Source: Bacillota bacterium | Lineage (GTDB): Bacteria; Bacillota; Clostridia; Oscillospirales; Ruminococcaceae | Assembly: GCA_023457355.1 (NCBI GenBank) | Contig: JAEWLW010000017.1 | Span: 1 to 16,271 of the forward strand | Direction of reading: 5' to 3' | DNA length: 16,271 nucleotides | Shown here: in pieces, positions 14,164-16,271 of the stretch | How the letters are laid out: each line of letters opens with the position of its first letter | How positions within the stretch are numbered: the first letter of the stretch is position 1 | Made by a program: the position numbers and the translations under genes | The notes under the pieces: model-generated | Told to the model about the DNA's origin: nothing | Seen by the model: only the letters and a program-made list of their open reading frames with translations | Database searches by the model: none

Positions 14164-14190
14164 TATAGTATGAGTAAAACACTTTTTTGT
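14164..14190 (-). promoter_or_regulatory. Sigma-K-like promoter of the Cys-rich protein gene
   Basis: On the minus strand an AC (in GTCAC, complement of 14189-14190) is followed by 16 bases and then CATACTATA (complement of 14164-14172). This fits the known sigma-K pattern mAC-N16/17-CATAnnnTA. The predicted start would lie about 30 bases before the ATG, leaving room for the ribosome site. Sigma-E shares the CATA -10, so the exact factor is uncertain. The -10 lies in a near-palindrome (CTCA..TGAG) that could also be an operator. Confidence 0.6.
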
Positions 14191-14439
14191 GACGTGTGAC
14201 CGCCGCACAATTGACAGCATCGCCCATATTGCCGCACTGTCAGCGCAGGATTGTTCACGGCAGCGCGCCGCCACAACACGTTTTAACAAAATTCACCGCA
14301 GATTTAAAATGATGATCTGCGCTATTAAATATAGTATGCGGCAAACCGCCAAATGACAGCCGCAAATGGCAGGTTTTGCACCGCGCGGGATAAATAGCGA
14401 TTAAAAGCGCCGCCCCGCCCGTCCCCGCAGCATAAAAAG
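14191..14439. other. Non-coding stretch, nothing recognised
   Basis: AT-richer than its surroundings in part (around 14277-14345). I see no gene with a ribosome site, no hairpin of note and no repeat shared with the rest of the window. Confidence 0.5.
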
Positions 14440-14466
14440 GCCCGCCCGGCAACACGCCGAACGGGC
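14440..14466 (-). terminator. Candidate intrinsic terminator, minus strand
   Basis: On the minus strand arms GCCCG/CGGGC and, inside them, CGGC/GCCG around loop GTGTT form a GC-rich hairpin interrupted by a 2x2 mismatch, followed by CTTTTTATG (complement of 14431-14439). It could end transcription from the small membrane protein gene, from which it is now separated by two inserted MITE-like elements. Confidence 0.6.
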
Positions 14467-14499
14467 ATAAAAGGTTATGGAATGCTTTTGTTATACTAA

Positions 14500-14658
14500 G
14501 GAGCCTCTGATTAATTCAGGGGCGGGTTAGCGGCGAGAGAATTTTGTGCCTGACAAGGCAAAAAGCGGACATAAAGCTGGCGCTTATGGCTGCTTTTTAA
14601 CACAGTCAGACGCAAAATTAGCCGCTATAAACTGCACATGGATTAAATCAGCGGTTCC
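14500..14658. mobile_element. Complete repeat C element with terminal inverted repeats and CTAA duplication
   Basis: Ends GGAGCCTCTGATTAATTC and, read inward from the right, GGAACCGCTGATTTAATC form imperfect terminal inverted repeats. Further inside, TTAGCGGC pairs with GCCGCTA and AATTTTG with CAAAATT, so the whole 159 bp folds as one long hairpin. The element is flanked by CTAA on both sides (14496-14499 and 14659-14662), as expected of a transposition product. A YTAR-type 4-bp target suggests mobilisation by an IS5-family transposase, which is not present in this window. Confidence 0.75.
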
Positions 14659-14663
14659 CTAAA

Positions 14664-14807
14664 TACTGATTGAAACACAAAAGGATTAGCGCAGACCATT
14701 TTGCGTCTGCCAAGGCAGACGACGCAGATGGGCTGGCGCCCGTTAAGGAGGATAACGCCGGCAGTCACAAAATTAGCCGCTAAGATATTGCGTTTTAATC
14801 AGTGTTT
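14664..14807. mobile_element. Second repeat C element, adjacent
   Basis: The left end ACTGATTGAAACACAA (14665-14680) and the right end, read inward, ACTGATTAAAACGCAA (complement of 14788-14803) are inverted repeats. The inside carries the core GCAGATGGGCTGGCGCCC (14724-14741) and GCCGCTAA. It lies just after the CTAA duplication of the previous element. Its right end is repeated exactly at 10304-10323. No clear target duplication is seen. Confidence 0.65.
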
Positions 14808-14812
14808 GGTAT

Positions 14813-15142
14813 TTATACCGTCTTTTTGACCTTGAACGGCTTTTTAAGCCCGCTAAGGCAGCCGCGCAGCGTGACCCCCTGCCCCGATAAAAATTCCTGC
14901 AGGAACGCCCACCCGGCCAGTGCCAGCCCCAGCCCGGTGACCAGCAGGCCAAGCGCGCAAAACAGGCTCTCGCCCGAGCGCCAGAGGTCGCCTGGCATCT
15001 TCAAAAGCGTTGTCCAAAGGTCGTAAAGCGTCAGGTTATATCTGGCCAGCAGCACCTTGGCCATGTGAAGAGCAAACGCCAGCCCAACGAGCATCATGGC
15101 GGCGTCTTGCGCAATTTCCTTTATACTTTTGAATGCTTTCAT
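14813..15142 (-). CDS. Small two-helix membrane protein of unknown function
   Basis: A 109-residue protein with two predicted membrane helices, about 14-33 (AAMMLVGLAFALHMAKVLLA) and 60-81 (LFCALGLLVTGLGLALAGWA), joined by a short loop containing DLWTTLLKMPGDLWRSGES, and with a lysine-rich tail (LKKPFKVKK) that is probably cytoplasmic. I do not recognise the family. The ATG at 15142 follows a GAGGTGAGG site. It has a good sigma-A promoter (15162-15190) and stands alone. Its stop is directly next to the right end of a repeat C element, so the last codons could have been altered by that insertion; the final KKTV may come from the junction. Confidence 0.7.
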   Translation of the reverse strand: MKAFKSIKEIAQDAAMMLVGLAFALHMAKVLLARYNLTLYDLWTTLLKMPGDLWRSGESLFCALGLLVTGLGLALAGWAFLQEFLSGQGVTLRGCLSGLKKPFKVKKTV

Positions 15143-15161
15143 CCACCCTCACCTCGCTCTT

Positions 15162-15190
15162 AGCATAGCATGGTCAACCAAAATTTGCAA
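15162..15190 (-). promoter_or_regulatory. Sigma-A promoter of the small membrane protein gene
   Basis: On the minus strand TTGCAA (15185-15190), a 17-bp spacer and TATGCT (15162-15167) give a near-consensus sigma-A promoter, with a start expected near 15155 and a short leader to the ATG at 15142. Confidence 0.7.
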
Positions 15191-15254
15191 GTGAACTGCG
15201 TCGTATGCCGGGCAGCATAACCTTTCCTATTTTAATGGGGGGAGAGTTCCTTAA

Positions 15255-16271
15255 AGAGGGACGGCGGGAGCCGCAGCGGGCATTCATGCCGCCCTGAATT
15301 TGCCGCCAGCAATCGGTAGTGTTTTGCCGTGCGCGCCTGCGGCTGCACGGCTTTCCCCCACCCCTAACCCCTGCCCCCGCCGGGGCAGGGGAACGCACCC
15401 CCCTACCCCCTAAAGGGGGCTCATTGGATTATTGTGACCGGTTGCCCCACGCGAATATGTTACCTTCCCACCCAAAATAGCAAGGCGCTCACATAAGGTG
15501 GCAACGGAATGTTCGCGCCCTCGAAGTTGGTTTGGCCTCTTAAGCGCGCGGCGGCGCCTTGAAAGCGCCGCCGCGCCGAGGGATGCGCTAAGTTGGCGCA
15601 TTGGCTGACCCAAGCCCCATGCCGCAGCAGCACAGGCTTTGCCATTCTAATCCGAGGGGTGTTTCCAAGGAGGGACGGCGGGAGCCGCAGCGGGCCAAGT
15701 TGCCGCCCTGATTTTGCCGCCAGCAACCGGCGGCGTCTTTGCCGTGCGCGCCTGCGGCTGCACGGCCTTCCCCCACCCCTAACCCCTGCCCCCGCCGGGG
15801 CAGGGGAACGCACCCCCCTACCCCCCTAAAGGGGGCTCATTAGATTATTGTGACCGGTTGCCCCACGCGAGTACGTTGCCTTCCCACCCAAAGCAGACGG
15901 GCGCTCACATAAGGGGGTGGCGGAATGTTCGCGCCCTCAAAGTTGGTTTAACCTCTTAGAGCGCGGCAGCGCCTTGAAAGCGCCGCCGCGCCGAGGGATG
16001 CGCTAAGTGGCGGACCAGCGAATCCAAACTCTTTGCCACCGCAGCAGCACAGGCTTCGCCATTCTAATCCGAGGGGTGTTTCCAAAGAGGGACGGCGGGA
16101 GCCGCAGCGGGCATTCATGCCGCCCTGATTTTGCCGCCAGCAACCGGCGGCGTCTTGCCGTGCGCGCCTGCGGCTGCACGGCTTTCCCCCACCCCTAACC
16201 CCTGCCCCCGCCGGGGCAGGGGAACGCACCCCCCTACCCCCCTAAAGGGGGCTCATTGGATTATTGTGACC
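15255..16271. repeat. Repeat B array 2, running off the window end
   Basis: Second tandem array of the ~415-bp unit, same orientation as array 1. The landmark GCCGTGCGCGCCTGCGG occurs at 15326, 15741 and 16157 (periods 415 and 416). A partial unit starts near 15255. The unit from 15326 is type alpha (GCGAATATG; AAGTTGGCGCATT) and that from 15741 type beta (GCGAGTACG; AAGTGGCGGACCAG), the same order as in array 1. All units keep the C-rich quadruplex tract and the CCCCTGCCCC/GGGGCAGGGG hairpin. The alpha unit has a perfect 12-bp stem at 15546-15557/15565-15576. No supported gene lies here; arginine/glycine-rich frames recur only because the DNA repeats. Confidence 0.88.

Overview
The window looks like a piece of a GC-rich, spore-forming Firmicutes (Clostridia, probably Oscillospiraceae-like) chromosome. 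The reasons are the strong AGGAGG-type ribosome binding sites, a free-standing MreB, a clostridial Cys-rich protein family behind a sigma-K-like promoter, and a Clostridia-type prophage replication/terminase module. Every gene I can support is on the minus strand. Organism and family names are recognised by eye from sequence; no database search was run.

Layout from left to right. (1) 1-~425: a non-coding repeat element ('repeat A') made almost entirely of perfect hairpins. (2) 511-6438: three housekeeping-type genes, read right to left: a large membrane hybrid histidine kinase, an MreB-family actin, and an M20-family amidohydrolase of the allantoate/N-carbamoyl-amino-acid type. (3) ~6500-8030: a gene-free block with a tandem array of a ~415-bp repeat ('repeat B') followed by a second, expanded copy of repeat A. 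(4) 8035-12956: a compact prophage remnant. One operon (small protein, replisome-organizer-like protein, DnaC-like helicase loader, DUF1492/ArpU-like regulator) is tightly coupled by ATGA/TTGA overlaps. It is followed by terS-terL. No integrase, repressor, portal, capsid or tail gene is present. A 20-bp sequence is repeated exactly upstream of both phage transcription units, each time 25 bp from a TAnnnT -10-like hexamer. (5) 12957-15190: MITE-like elements ('repeat C'), a Cys-rich protein gene with a sigma-K-like promoter and a strong terminator, and a small two-helix membrane protein gene. (6) ~15240-16271: a second repeat B array that runs off the window end.

The phage genes form a logical unit: replication initiation (organizer plus loader), a late-gene regulator, then packaging. 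The capsid and tail genes that should follow terL are replaced by repeat A/B DNA. The most unusual content is non-coding. Repeat A is a chain of hairpins in which stems persist while loops change between copies. Repeat B is built as an alpha-beta dimer at two loci 8.7 kb apart, with a G-quadruplex motif, a strong hairpin and a long pairable stem in its units. These look like selected structure (RNA or DNA) rather than decayed coding sequence.
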